A stretch of DNA of 64,000 nucleotides from Chelydra serpentina (taxonomy: Eukaryota > Chordata > Testudines > Chelydridae). Both the position numbers and the translations under genes were made by a program. The stretch spans positions 17,501-81,500 of the forward strand of contig JBAIAC010000155.1 in the NCBI GenBank assembly GCA_037349315.1. The letters run 5' to 3'. The notes beneath the pieces are model-generated. The model did not search any database and was not told the DNA's origin. It worked only from the letters and a program-made list of their open reading frames with translations. Positions 1-11,000 of the stretch are shown here, one piece after another (positions within the stretch are counted from its first letter, which is position 1; each line of letters begins with the position of its first letter).

Positions 1-2121
1 ACTTGATACCGGCTGCCAACTAGACATGGAGCCATTGATCACTACCCGTTGAGCACGACCATCCAGCCAGTTTTCTATCCACCGTACCGTCCATTCATCC
101 AGCCCATACTTCTTTAACTTGCTGGCAAGAACGCTGTGCGAGACTGTATCAAAAGCTTTGCTAAAGTCAAGAAATAGCACATCCACTGCTTTCCCCTCAT
201 CCACAGAGCCAGTTATCTCATCATAGAAGGCAATTAGGTTAGTCAGGCATGACTTGCCCTTGGTGAATCCATGCTGACTGTTCCTGATCACTTTCCCCTC
301 CTTTAAGTGGTTCAAAATTGATTCCTTGAGGACCTGTTCCATGATTTTTCCAGGGATTGAGGTGAGACTGACTGGCCTGTAGTTCCCCGGATCTTCCTTT
401 TTCCCTTTTTTAAAGATGGGCACTACATTAGCTTTTTTCCAGTCATCCGGGACCTCCCCCGATTGCCATGATTTGTCAAAGATAATGGCCAATGGCTCTG
501 TAATCACATCGGCCAACTCCTTTAGTACCCTCGGATGCAGTGCATCCGGCCCCATGGACTTGTGTTCGTCCAGCTTTTCTAAATAGTCCCGAACTACTTC
601 TTTCTCCACAGAGGGCTGGTCACCTCCTCCCCATACCGTGCTGCGGAGTGCAGCCATCTGGAAGCTGCCCTTGTCTGTGAAGACAGAGGCAAAAAAAGCA
701 TTGATTACACTAGCTTTCTCCACATCCTCTGTCACAAGGTTCCCTCCCTCATTCAGCAAGGGGCCCACACGTTCCTTGACTTTCTTCTTGTTGCTAACAT
801 ACCTGAAGAAACCCTTCTTGTTACTCCTAACATCTCCGGCTAGCTGCAACTCCAAGTGTGATTTGGCCTTCCTAATTTCACTCCTGCATGCCTGAACAAT
901 ATTTTTATACTCCTCCCTGGTCATTTGTCCAGTCTTCCACTTCTTGTAAGCTGCTTTTTTGTGTTTAAGACGAGCAAGGATTTCACTGTTAAGCCAAGCT
1001 GGTCGCCTGCCATATTTACTTTTCTTTCTACACATCGGGATGGTTTGTTCCTGCAACCTCAATAAGGTTTCTTTAAAATACAGCCAGCTTTCCTCGACTC
1101 CTTTCCCCCTCATGTTATTCTCCCAGGGGACCTTGCCCATCAGTTCCCTGAGGGAGTCAAAGTCTGCTTTTCTGAAGTCCAGGCTCTGTATTCTACTGTT
1201 CTCCTTTCTTCCTTGTGTCAGGATCCTGAACTCGACCATCTCATGGTCACTGCCTCCCAGGTTCCCATCCACTATTGCTTCCTCTACTATTTCTTCCCTG
1301 TTTGTGAGCAGCAGGTCAAGAAGAGCTTTTCCCCTAGTTGGTTCCTCCAGCACTTGCACCAGGAAATTGTCCCCTTCACTTTCCAAAAACTTCCTGGATT
1401 GTCTGTGGACCGCTGTATTGCTCTCCCAGCAGATGTCGGGGTGATTAAAGTCACCCATGAGAACCAGGGCCTGTGATCTAGTAACTTCTGTTAGTTGCTG
1501 GAAGAAAGCCTCGTCCACCTCATCCGCCTGGTCTGGTGGTCTGTAGCAGACTCCCACCACGACATTACCCTTGTTGCTCACACTTCTCAATTTAATCCAG
1601 AGACTCTCAGGTTTTTCTGCAGTTTCATACTGGAGCTCTGAGCAGTCATACTGCTCTCTTACATACAACGCAACTCCCCCACCTTTTCTACCCTGCCTAT
1701 CCTTCCTGAACAGTTTATATCCATCCATGACAGTATTCCAATCGTGTGAGTTATCCCACCAAGTCTCTGTTATTCCAATTACGTCATAATTCCTTGACTG
1801 TGCCAGGACTTCCAGTTCTCCCTGCTTGTTCCCCAGGCTTCTTGCATTTGTGTATATGCATTTAAGATAACTCACCGATCGTCCTGCTGTCCCAGTATGG
1901 GGCAGGAGCCCTCCCCTCTTGCACTCACCTACTTGTGCTTCCTCCCGGTATCCCACTTCCCCACTTACCTCGGGGCTTTGGTCTCCTTCCCCCGGTGAAC
2001 CTAGTTTAAAGCCCTCCTCACTAGGTTGGCCAGCCTGCTTCCAAAGATGCTCTTCCCTCTCTTCGTCAGGTGGAGCCCGTCTCTGCCTAGCACTCCTTCT
2101 TCTTGGAACACCATCCCATGG
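1..2121 (-). CDS. CR1 ORF2, partial: endonuclease plus N-terminal reverse transcriptase
   Basis: The polyprotein nicks target DNA and reverse-transcribes the element RNA. Hand translation of every line gives one open frame from 2121 to 1 (707 codons). Endonuclease motifs in order: TNARSL (about 1850), TETWWD (1770-1753), MGDFNH (about 1458-1441) and the SDH motif (1251-1243). RT motifs: DDWKKANVV (about 445), NYRPVSLT (about 385), [10 protein letters not shown] (about 270-241), and the first catalytic-Asp region [12 protein letters not shown] (about 171-136). The frame then reads off the window edge. There is no in-frame ATG upstream of the endonuclease. The first (1728-1726) falls after two catalytic motifs, and the frame opens 120 nt inside ORF1. 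Translation therefore probably relies on reinitiation, a non-ATG start or frameshifting (inference). The frame, motifs and order are certain; the start is not. Confidence 0.93.
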
Positions 2122-3017
2122 TCAAAGAATCCAAACCCTTCTCTCCGACACCATCTGCGTAGCCATTCGTTGACTTCCACGATTCGACGGTCTCTACCCC
2201 GGCCTTTTCCTGCCACAGGGAGAATGGACGAGAACACCACTTGCGCCTCAAACGCCTTTATCCTTCTTCCCAGAGCCACGTAGTCTGCAGTAATACGCTC
2301 AAGGTCATTCTTGGCAGTATCATTGGTGCCCACGTGGAGAAGCAGGAAGGGGTAGCGATCTGAGGGCTTGATGAGTCTCGGCAGTCTCTCCGTCACATCA
2401 CGAATCCTAGCCCCTGGCAAGCAGCACACCTCTCGGTTTTCCCGGTCAGGGCGGCAGATAGATGACTCAGTCCCCCTGAGGAGAGAGTCCCCGACCACCA
2501 CCACCCTCCTCCTCCTCTTGGGAGTGGTGGTCGTGGAACCCCCATCCCTAGGACTGTGCATCTCATGCCTTCCAATCAGTGGAGTCTCCTTCTGCTCTGT
2601 TCCCTCAGATGCATCATTCACTCCACTCTCTGCACTAGTGCCTGTGGAGAGAACATGAAAACGGTTGCTCATCTGAATATGCGTTTCTTGTACATGGACT
2701 TGTCTCATACTCTTTCCTCTTCTGGAGGTCACATGCCGCCAATTATCCTCGCTGGTCTTCTGTCCCCGCTGCGCAGCCTGCTCTGAATCCTCACAACACT
2801 GTGCCCGCTGAAGCCTATCCTGACGTCTATCCAGGAACTCCTCATTTTCTTTTATGGAGCGCAGGGTTGATACTCGTTTCTCCAGACCTTGAATCTTCTC
2901 CTCCAATATGGAGATCAGCTTGCACTTTGTACAGACAAAGTCGCTTCTATCCTGTGGAAGAAAGACAAACATGGCACATCCTGTGCAGGTCACGACAGCG
3001 GATCGCTCAGCATCCAT
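2001..3017 (-). CDS. CR1 ORF1 protein with SGNH esterase-like domain
   Basis: A 338-residue RNA-binding/chaperone-type ORF1 product of the CR1 retrotransposon. The N terminus has a CxxC...CxxC zinc-binding-like pair (C11/C14 and C29/C32). A predicted coiled coil follows (about residues 33-62, [17 protein letters not shown]), then a basic low-complexity linker with TPKRRRR. The C-terminal half is an SGNH hydrolase fold, with block [11 protein letters not shown], block [12 protein letters not shown] and block [11 protein letters not shown] supplying the presumed Ser, Gly/Asn and Asp/His. The reading frame is complete and the ATG at 3017 begins [11 protein letters not shown]. It overlaps the ORF2 frame by about 120 nt. 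Such domains are known in CR1/L3 ORF1 proteins; their role in retrotransposition is not settled. Confidence 0.93.
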   Translation of the reverse strand: MDAERSAVVTCTGCAMFVFLPQDRSDFVCTKCKLISILEEKIQGLEKRVSTLRSIKENEEFLDRRQDRLQRAQCCEDSEQAAQRGQKTSEDNWRHVTSRRGKSMRQVHVQETHIQMSNRFHVLSTGTSAESGVNDASEGTEQKETPLIGRHEMHSPRDGGSTTTTPKRRRRVVVVGDSLLRGTESSICRPDRENREVCCLPGARIRDVTERLPRLIKPSDRYPFLLLHVGTNDTAKNDLERITADYVALGRRIKAFEAQVVFSSILPVAGKGRGRDRRIVEVNEWLRRWCRREGFGFFDHGMVFQEEGVLGRDGLHLTKRGKSIFGSRLANLVRRALN

Positions 3018-3708
3018 AGTTCCTTCCTTCGAAGAGTTTTCTCACTTGTGGCAGAAGCTACTCAGGGAAACCTGCAAGGGGGATGCCTCAGTAGGTTCTC
3101 TCCAGGCGAACTCCCAGGCTAACTCCACCTGTTTGCTTCTCTGCTATGCGCTGCTCCGCTGGTGCGCAGCTGACTGACAGTCTTTTTAGAAGAGTCTGCA
3201 ATGAAGCACTCCCAAATCACACTTTTCAAACAGGAAATCAAACACTCTAGCACACTGTCAAAGTGCCAAACTGACCCCTCAACAAATACTCGCTCCCACG
3301 TCTGCAGCCACCTGGTTGCTCTGCCTCTCCCTTTAGTTTGGGTAAAAAGAATTAGGAATGGCAAGGATAGCTTGCCCCCTTCGCACTCCCCTTCCAAACT
3401 CCCTCTCAAACTCCCCTGTTTGCAGCCCCTGGTCGCTTGTGGACGGCTTTATAAAGCCCCGGCCTCCCTGATTGATTAGCCCCGCCCCCTGGTGTAGAAG
3501 CTCACAGCTTCCAACTGCCAGCCACAGCACACGGTCCTGCAAACAAACAAATGAACAAACAAACAGACAGACACAAGCTCAGCACACAGCAAGTACCCCC
3601 AAACACACACTACAGACAGCCACTTACCCCAAGGGTCCTGTATTTGCTCCTGCTTTACCTGGAGCAATTCCTCTCAAACTCCCCTGTTTGCAGCCCCTGT
3701 TCGCAAAA
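3018..3708 (-). promoter_or_regulatory. CR1 5' UTR with internal duplication
   Basis: GC-rich leader upstream of CR1 ORF1, presumed to hold the internal promoter. A 30-bp stretch beginning 'cctctcaaactcccctg' occurs at 3402-3431 and again at 3670-3699, 268 bp apart. This suggests two 5' UTR monomers, as seen in promoter-bearing 5' UTRs of other LINEs. The outer end near 3708 is where similarity between the two copies stops. Promoter activity is inference. Confidence 0.55.
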
Positions 3709-3744
3709 ATAGCTCAACAAGCTTTTCAAATGTTTAGTGAGCAT

Positions 3745-3895
3745 CAACATACCCATTTTACAGAGCAGGAAACTGAGTCATCAGGAGGGGAAGTGGCTTG
3801 TCCAAGGTCATAAAGGTCAGAAATGGGAAGTGAAGGAATAGAAGTCGGGTGTCCTAATGACTAAGCAACTGTGCTGTCACTAGAGCTCACATTTT
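3745..3895 (-). repeat. MIR-type SINE fragment (minus)
   Basis: Contains 'cccattttacagagcagg', 'gaaactgagtcatcagg' and 'ggcttgtccaaggtcat'. This is the complement of the conserved core of MIR/CORE-SINE families (cctcagtttcc...tgtaaaatggg). It is diverged and is followed by the reduced tRNA-like head near 3880. Confidence 0.6.
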
Positions 3896-4195
3896 CTAAG
3901 GATCCTAGGGAAGTTAAGAAGCCCAACTTGCATTGAATTGAGGTGGGACTGGGGGACCCAACTCCCATGGTCACCTTTGAAAATCCAAGCCATTCTCCTT
4001 CCTATTAGTTAATATCCATTGGTTGCTTGGTCTTTTTATATTAATTTATTTAGCCTGGGCATTTCCAAAGGGTATTAAAGACTTGAGCAGTTGTGCACGT
4101 GTGTTTGTAGGGGGGAGATTTTCAAAGGGACAAAGGGCAGTTAGGCAGCCAACTTCAGTACAAATTCAATGGGATTGTAAATATAACAAATACAT

Positions 4196-4412
4196 CTAGA
4201 AGCGACAAAGGGTCCTGTGGCACCTTATAGACTAACAGAGGTATTGGAGCATAAGCTTTCGTGGGTGAATACCCACTTTCTCGGATGCATCTGAAGAAGT
4301 GGGGATTCACCCACGAAAACTTATGCTCCAATACGTCTGTCAGTCTATAAGGTGCCTTAGGACTCTTTGTCGCTTCTACAGATCCAGACTAGCACGGCTA
4401 CCCCTCTGATAA
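4196..4412. repeat. Hairpin-like inverted repeat element
   Basis: Two arms of roughly 80-90 bp are reverse complements. The left arm reads 'gaagcgacaaagggtcctg...ataagctttcgtgggtgaa' and the right arm reads back through 'ttcacccacgaaaactta' to 'ggactctttgtcgcttc'. The tail 'agactagcacggctacccc' follows the right arm. It looks like the ends of a dispersed chelonian repeat joined head to head. I cannot assign its class. Confidence 0.6.
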
Positions 4413-4559
4413 TTAAATTTAGCACACCCACAAACAAGACCACTACTGCTTCCTGAGATTGCCTTGTCTCCCCCACCTCTCAACTTACTACGGGGCAGGA
4501 ATATCCCAAAAGTGTTTCATGGCTGGGTGACCTAGGCACTGTGATGCTACAAATATTAA

Positions 4560-4940
4560 TACTAATTATTAGGGCTGGTCGAAATTTGGAATTTTGTTTG
4601 TATTCTGAATCAGGATGAAAAAGAAAATTTCAACCTTTCTCACAAAATGATTTCCATTTCAGGTCAATCAAAATGTTCCGTTTCTTTAAAATTGAAATGT
4701 TGCCTGCCTATGTCTACGCTTTAGACGTTGTCTGTTATAGTTTCATTTAGACTGTATTATTGCAGCCAATACATTTGGAAATGAAAGGCCATTTCAAAAT
4801 GAAAAATTGAAACATTGTCTTCTGGTAAGGTTAACATGCTTCTCTGCACATTTATTTTTAAAATAGATTTTGTCAAAATCAGCAAGTTTTCGTGGAAAGT
4901 TTAAATTTTGACAAAAGAGTATTTGTCGGTGCAGAAAATA
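4560..4940. repeat. AT-rich 'ggctggtcgaaa' dispersed repeat, tentative
   Basis: Starts 'agggctggtcgaaatttgg' and continues with poly-A/T blocks such as 'ttttcgtggaaagtttaaa'. Related AT-rich text occurs near 20,280-20,400 and 31,575-31,640. No coding potential and no clear termini are visible. Confidence 0.3.
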
Positions 4941-5058
4941 TTACACTGGAAATGTGTTGACCCCGTCTACTTACAATAAGCTTCTTCAGTTATGGGACAA
5001 TGTGTCAATGAAATTGCAAACGCTCTTGTAAATATGGTCTTTTCCTTCTTCTTTTCAG

Positions 5059-5097
5059 GTTTATGGGGAAGTGCCCCTGCAAGCTTTCATTTAAAAG
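5059..5097 (+). CDS. PLA2G4C: PLA2G4C-like exon a (LWGSA region)
   Basis: A 39-nt exon between acceptor 'tcttcttttcag' and donor 'AAAAG|gtacag'. In phase 1 it reads [12 protein letters not shown], matching the conserved (G)LWGSA segment of group IV phospholipases. It ends in a single G that completes a Glu codon with the next exon. It is short, but motif and phase agree. Confidence 0.55.
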
Positions 5098-8000
5098 GTA
5101 CAGAAATGTCTGTGTACTGAAGGTGGGGTCAGATCATCAGTTGAGTCGGACCAGGTCACAAATGGAAGAGCTACCGCACCGCTCTGTAGCAACGTTTCCA
5201 ATGCCCTGCTGTTTATAACCGTGATATTGTTATGCATCAAACAGTCATTGGAGTAGCAGTAGTGTCCAGTAGCATTTGGATGTACCTTAATTGTGGACAG
5301 GTTGGATTTTGCAAGGTGGCAAAAGGAATTAGAGTGCCCAACTTTCATTTTTGCCTTTCCAAATCTCCAGCATTCCGGGTAATTTCCAGATTATTAAATG
5401 TAAGGCTGAGATTTTCAAAGCTGACTTCTGGGTTTAGATCCAATTTTCCATTAATGTTAAAAAGAGTAGGAAAGAATGTGATCTCATGCTTCAGGTCTCA
5501 GCCAGTCACCTCTAGGAATAAGGGAGGGATTTCTTCCCTGGTGCACACTTGTAATCTAATGATTATTAGCCTTTCTTTGAAGCTTCGGCAAGCAGCTACA
5601 TCTAGAGATGGGACCCAGCAGGGGTGGACTGATGCTCTCAAGTGGTACTGAGAAGCCTCTTTCTAGATGACTGGTTGGTGAGTCATGCTCATGGTCCAAC
5701 TGATCACCAGACTTGTGGCAGCAAGGAATTTCCCCTCAGGTCACATTAGCAGGAACCATGGGTATTTTTCACCGTTCGTAGCAGCATGGGGGATATGTTG
5801 CTGCTGGGTTTATATGGGCATATCTGACCTAATGATTCCCGGCCACTGCCAGGACCTCTGTCACAGGTGCACCTCAGTCTCTCCTGTTCTCTGCCCGTGG
5901 CAGACAATACCTCAGTCTCCAGAGAACTTCATTTATGCAGCTTTGAAACTCTCCGTTTAGATGAAATCCTGATTTAGAACTTTAATCTGATTTTGCAAAT
6001 ATTTAGCATGTGGGGCAAAATCTGGCCTCACTTACACCTGCACAAATCAGGAGAAAATGATCAGCAATTGGTGGAATTACCCCCACTTCATGCCAGCGTA
6101 AGGGAAATCAGATCCATTGTATGGAGGTGTCGGGGAAATCCAAAACTAGAAAGTTGTTTACTGATGATTTGAAAGGGAAGCAAACATTCAAGAACTGGCC
6201 TCAAGAGTTGTGGTGGTGTTTTGAAAACAATAATGTCTAGATTATAGAACCTAGATAATGATGAGAGCTAAGGCTTGATTCTGGTTTCAGGCTGGTTTTG
6301 CACTGCTGTAACCTCATCATGTCAAATTGTGTCTTCATTTGCAGTACCATGAATCAGGAGAAATTCCAGTGAAGTCAGCGGAGTTATTTCTGAATAGAGC
6401 CAGTTCAAACATTTTGACTAAACAGTTTTCCACCAGAAAATACTGTTTTGTCATCTGGGAATGTGTTGATTCTGATATAATTTATGATGGAAACATTTCA
6501 AAATTTTAACATTTTGTTTCAATCTTATCATTGCATTTGCTTTCAACTTTTCTTTTTTTGTTTAGCTAGCTAGCTAAAAACATCATATAGTATCATGAAA
6601 GTGTAATTTACAAATGTAGATGATTTTTGTTACATAACTGCATTCAAAAACAAAACAATGTCAAACTTTACAGCCTACAAGTCCACTCAGTCCTACTTCT
6701 TGTTCAGCCAATCGCTAAGACAAACAAGTTTGTTTACATTTACGGGAGATACTGCTGCCGGCTTCTTATTTAAGATGTCACCTCAAAGTGAGAACAGGTG
6801 TTCACATGGCACTTTTGTAGCCGGTGTTGCAAGGTATTTATGTCCCAGATATGCTAAACATTCGTATACCCCTTCATGCTTCGGCCACCATTCCAGAGGA
6901 CGTGCTTCCATGCTGATGATGCTCGTTAAAAAAAGAATGCATTAATTAAATTGGTGACTGAACTCCTTGGGGGGAGAATGGTATGTCTCCTGTTCTGTTT
7001 TACTCGCATTCTGCATATATTTCATGCTATAGCAGTCTTGGAGGATGACCCAGCACATGTTTGTTTTAAGAACACTTTCACAGCAGATTTGACACAACAC
7101 AAAGAAGGAACCAATATGAGATTTCTAAAAATAGCTACAGCACTCGACCCAAGGTTTAAGAATCTGAAGTGCCGTCCAAAATCTGAGAGGGACGAGGTGT
7201 GGAGCTTTGAGAAGTCTTAAAAGAGCAACACTCCGATGTGGAAACTACAGAACCCGAACCACCAAAAAAGAAAATCAACCTTCTGCTGGTGGCAGCTGAC
7301 TCAGATGATGAAAATGAACATGTGTCCGTATGCACTGCTTTGGATTGTTATTGAGCAGAACCCATCACCAGCATGGACGCATGTCCTCTGGAATGGCTGG
7401 ATGGAGCATGAAGGGACATATGAATCTTTGGCGCATCTGGCACATAAATATCTTGCAACACCGGCTACAACAGTGCCATGCGAACGCCTGTTCTCACTTT
7501 CAGGTGACATTGTAAACAAGAAGCGGGCAGCATTATCTCCTGCAAATTGTATCCAAAGTTGTTTGTCTGAGTGATTGGCTGAAGTAGGACTGAGTAGACT
7601 TGAAGGCTCTAAAGATATATATTCTTTTATTTTTGAATGCAGTTTTTTGTACATAATTCTATATTTGTAAGTTCAGCATTCATAATAAAGGGATTGCATT
7701 GCAGTACTTGTATTAAGTGAATTGAAAAATATTATTTCCTTTGTTTTTTACAGTGCAAATATTTGCAATTAAAAAGAAATATTAAGTGAGCACTGTACAC
7801 TTTGTATTCTGTGTTGTAATTAAAATCAGTATATTTAAAAATGTAGAAAACATGCAAAAATATTTAAATACGTGTTATTCTATTATTAACAGCACGATTA
7901 ATAATGATTATTTTTTTAAATCACGCGATTAATTTTTTTAATCACTTGACAGCCCTAGAAAAAATGGATTCAGTTTTTAACCTTGTAACCCAAATGTGAT

Positions 8001-11000
8001 TTTTCTAGATTGCTGGTTTTCAATCTTTCTTCATTTGCCGATCCCTATCAAATTGCGTATGGAGGTTCTTTGGAAATCTTAGACATAATCTGCAGACCCC
8101 AAAGGGTCCAAAGACCACAGGTTGAAAACCACTATTCTATGGTAATGACACTTTTTGCGGACCTCCTAGACATAGTCTGAGGACCCCCAGAGATCCGTGG
8201 ACCACAGGTTGAAAACCACTGTTCTAGATTATATGGCTTGCGTTCTTAGCTGTGTGAAAAGACTCATAATGCGTGTGTTTTGTTTTCTGTTGTTTAGAGC
8301 TTGTTTATAAAATATTTTCTGGAGGACTGAGAGGAGAAGAGCAGAATGCAGTACTTGAAGCAGGTGGGTCATTCTATTTCTGGAACCATGGGCCTGTTTT
8401 TCTTAAAACTCACACTGGGTTTATCCTGCCATGACCCCTCTGACATGAAAGAAGCTAGTTTTGATCTGCAGCACTGGGAGGGGCTATGTCTGCACTGCAG
8501 CCCCCCATTGTAGATGTGCCATATGATAACAGAAGGAGTTTTTCTGAGAGTAGATGTTGTTGAGGTTTTTCACACCTGTGACTGACAAAGGTATGTCTTA
8601 TAAGTGTAGATCAATGGAAGACATTTCCTTAGATGCACAAAGTTCCCAGAATGGAACTGAGCCACATACGATAATCTTCAGATGTTTGAGATACGCAAGA
8701 CACTCACAACCTTTACACGTGCATTTTTAAAACTATGAATATCCTACTTACTGTATCATGGCTAATTACTGCTGTAGATAGAGGCCTTGTGAGTCTCCAT
8801 CCTGGTTGCAAGTCTTTGGAAATGTGGTTGCTATGTTGTCAAGGCGGTACTGAGGAGCTCAGTCAAATGTAGATTTGTAAAGACTTCACAATGTTTCGAT
8901 TTTATCAACTTCATCACAGAGTACAGTGATTCACAGCAGTCTGTTGTGCCAAAAGTTGAAATGAGTTGCACACTAGTCTTCCTGAGTTGAAGATACTTTG
9001 TTCCTGGAACTTGCTTCTAGAACTCAATTGTAGACTGTGATTTATGCATCATCTTTAAGCCTGGTCTTCCTGGAGTTCCATTTCTACAGTAGATGTTTCT
9101 GTAACCACAGTTTTGGGAATCGGACAGCCGTCATTTATCACATCAACCATGAATGGGTTTATAAGAGAGGTGAAGCCGAATCTCAGCTTTTGCAAATCTT
9201 CAAACCTGGCCTGAAAGTCATCAAGCGGACCTTGTACTTTACCTCTGTATTCCTTGATTTTGTGCTCTTCTACTTTGATTTCAGGGAATGTGTTTATCCT
9301 ATTCTTGAGGTGGGGAAAGTGGTTGAAGTCTCTTGACACTATGTCTCTTTGAAGAAGCTTTAACTTGTTCTGGAAGCTGAAGACTGTCTGAGTAAGATCA
9401 GAAGTAATCTTATCCTTCCCTTGGAGTGACAAGTTGCAAGTTTGCAGATGCTGCATAATATCAGTGAAAAACATCAGATCCTGCATTGCTCTTCTTTCAG
9501 TTGTGGAAAGGACTTTTCCTTTTATTCAAGGAAAGCACTGATAGGCTCCAACAGTTCCCAACCCCTTTTTAAGACATGCTGGTTGATAACCATCTCACAA
9601 TACAGTAGAAAGAGACACCGTTAGGTTTGGCTTCAAGATCCAGCTGTTCAAATGAAATTTTTGAATTGTTGATGAGTCTTCCCATTCAAGCGGGTGAAAC
9701 TGACCATTTCTAGGACTATTTTCATGACATTTTCATACCTGAAGTATCTGCCTGTGAGATGTTCTTCTTTCACAGTTACATCTGCAGAAACATAGTGAAC
9801 AAATATTGCTAGTTGTGGTTTATCTTGAATATCTGTGGTTTCATCGACAGCGAAGCTGAATGCTAGAGAATTTGTCAGCTCATTTTGTGTGGCGCAAAAT
9901 TGGAATTTGCTGTATGAGTCATTGAAGTTTTGTGTTACTTTGATCTAAAATTGAAACCACTTTTGCAATATTCTTCTTAACAAATTCTCCATTATAATAT
10001 GGATGTTTAGCACGAAATATATTCCATGCCATAACAAAATTAGCTTCAGTTGTTGTGTCAGCTTTCTTACTGAATGCAGAAAGTAGTGTCTGTTGACTGC
10101 TGAGACATAATTTTAATTCTGATCCAGGAGGGTACTTAGATGAAAAGTTATTGTGAGTTGTTTTGGGGTTATTGTGAGTTGTGAAAAGTTTTTGAGTTAT
10201 TGTGAGTTGTGAAAAGTTATTGTGAGTGACGTTTCAAGTTGCTCAATTTGTAGTGCGAGAGCGATGCATTGCAGATTAGGCAGAGGGATTTGCCACCTTT
10301 TACTAGTGAATGCAAAATCTTCTTCCCATTCTGGCTGACAAGATCAGTTTTCGTCTTCACATTTGCATTTCTTACCGTTTGAAGGTGTCATTGTCATCCA
10401 TGAAATTAACAGAGGGTTAACACTTCCATCGAAAACGATTCCAGTGAGACTCCTGGACAGTAAACACAGCCTGCAGTGTGCAGCATGCAGACAGATCACA
10501 GCACAAGAGATCTGCACAGCACTACAATGATGCAATTTCCTGTTATAATGAGCATGTGCAGCTGAAGCCAGCACAGGGCAGTCACAGCGCAAGGCTGGAG
10601 TTCCTTTACAATTAAGGCAACTCAAACCAGCCAAACGGAGAGGACTTCAGTTTTACCCCACGGGCTAACCACAAGTCACACAAGCAATTTCCTTAGCCAC
10701 TCCAGTTTCCCAGGATCACCCCCAGCGCCACTCATTATGGGGACAAATGGTTATGAAAACTAATACCCCAGTAAAAGAAAAAGGGTTCCCCCAATCCCAA
10801 AGGACCAATCCCCAGACCCAGGTCAATATACAAGTCCGATCTTACCCACAAATCACGCTGTTGCCAATCCTTTAGAATCTAAAATCTAAAGGTTTATTCA
10901 TAAAAAGAAAGAAATATAGATGTGATCTAGAATTGGTTAAAAGGAATCAATTACATACAGTAATGGCAAAGTTCTTGGGTCAGGCTTGCAGCAGAGATGG

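Larger units (their letters stand above)
1..3708 (-). mobile_element. CR1 LINE retrotransposon, 5' part (continues past the left edge)
   Basis: A non-LTR retrotransposon of the CR1 clade on the minus strand. Read from high to low coordinates it has a 5' UTR (about 3708-3018), ORF1 (3017-2001) and ORF2 (open from 2121 to position 1, where the window cuts it within the reverse transcriptase). ORF1 carries a lipase-like SGNH domain, as known for CR1/L3 ORF1. ORF2 carries an EEP endonuclease followed by reverse transcriptase. I found no stop or frameshift in either frame, so this copy is unusually well preserved compared with the 5'-truncated CR1 pieces elsewhere in the window. The 3' half, with the catalytic YADD-type motif and the 3' tail, is outside the window. 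Confidence 0.93.
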
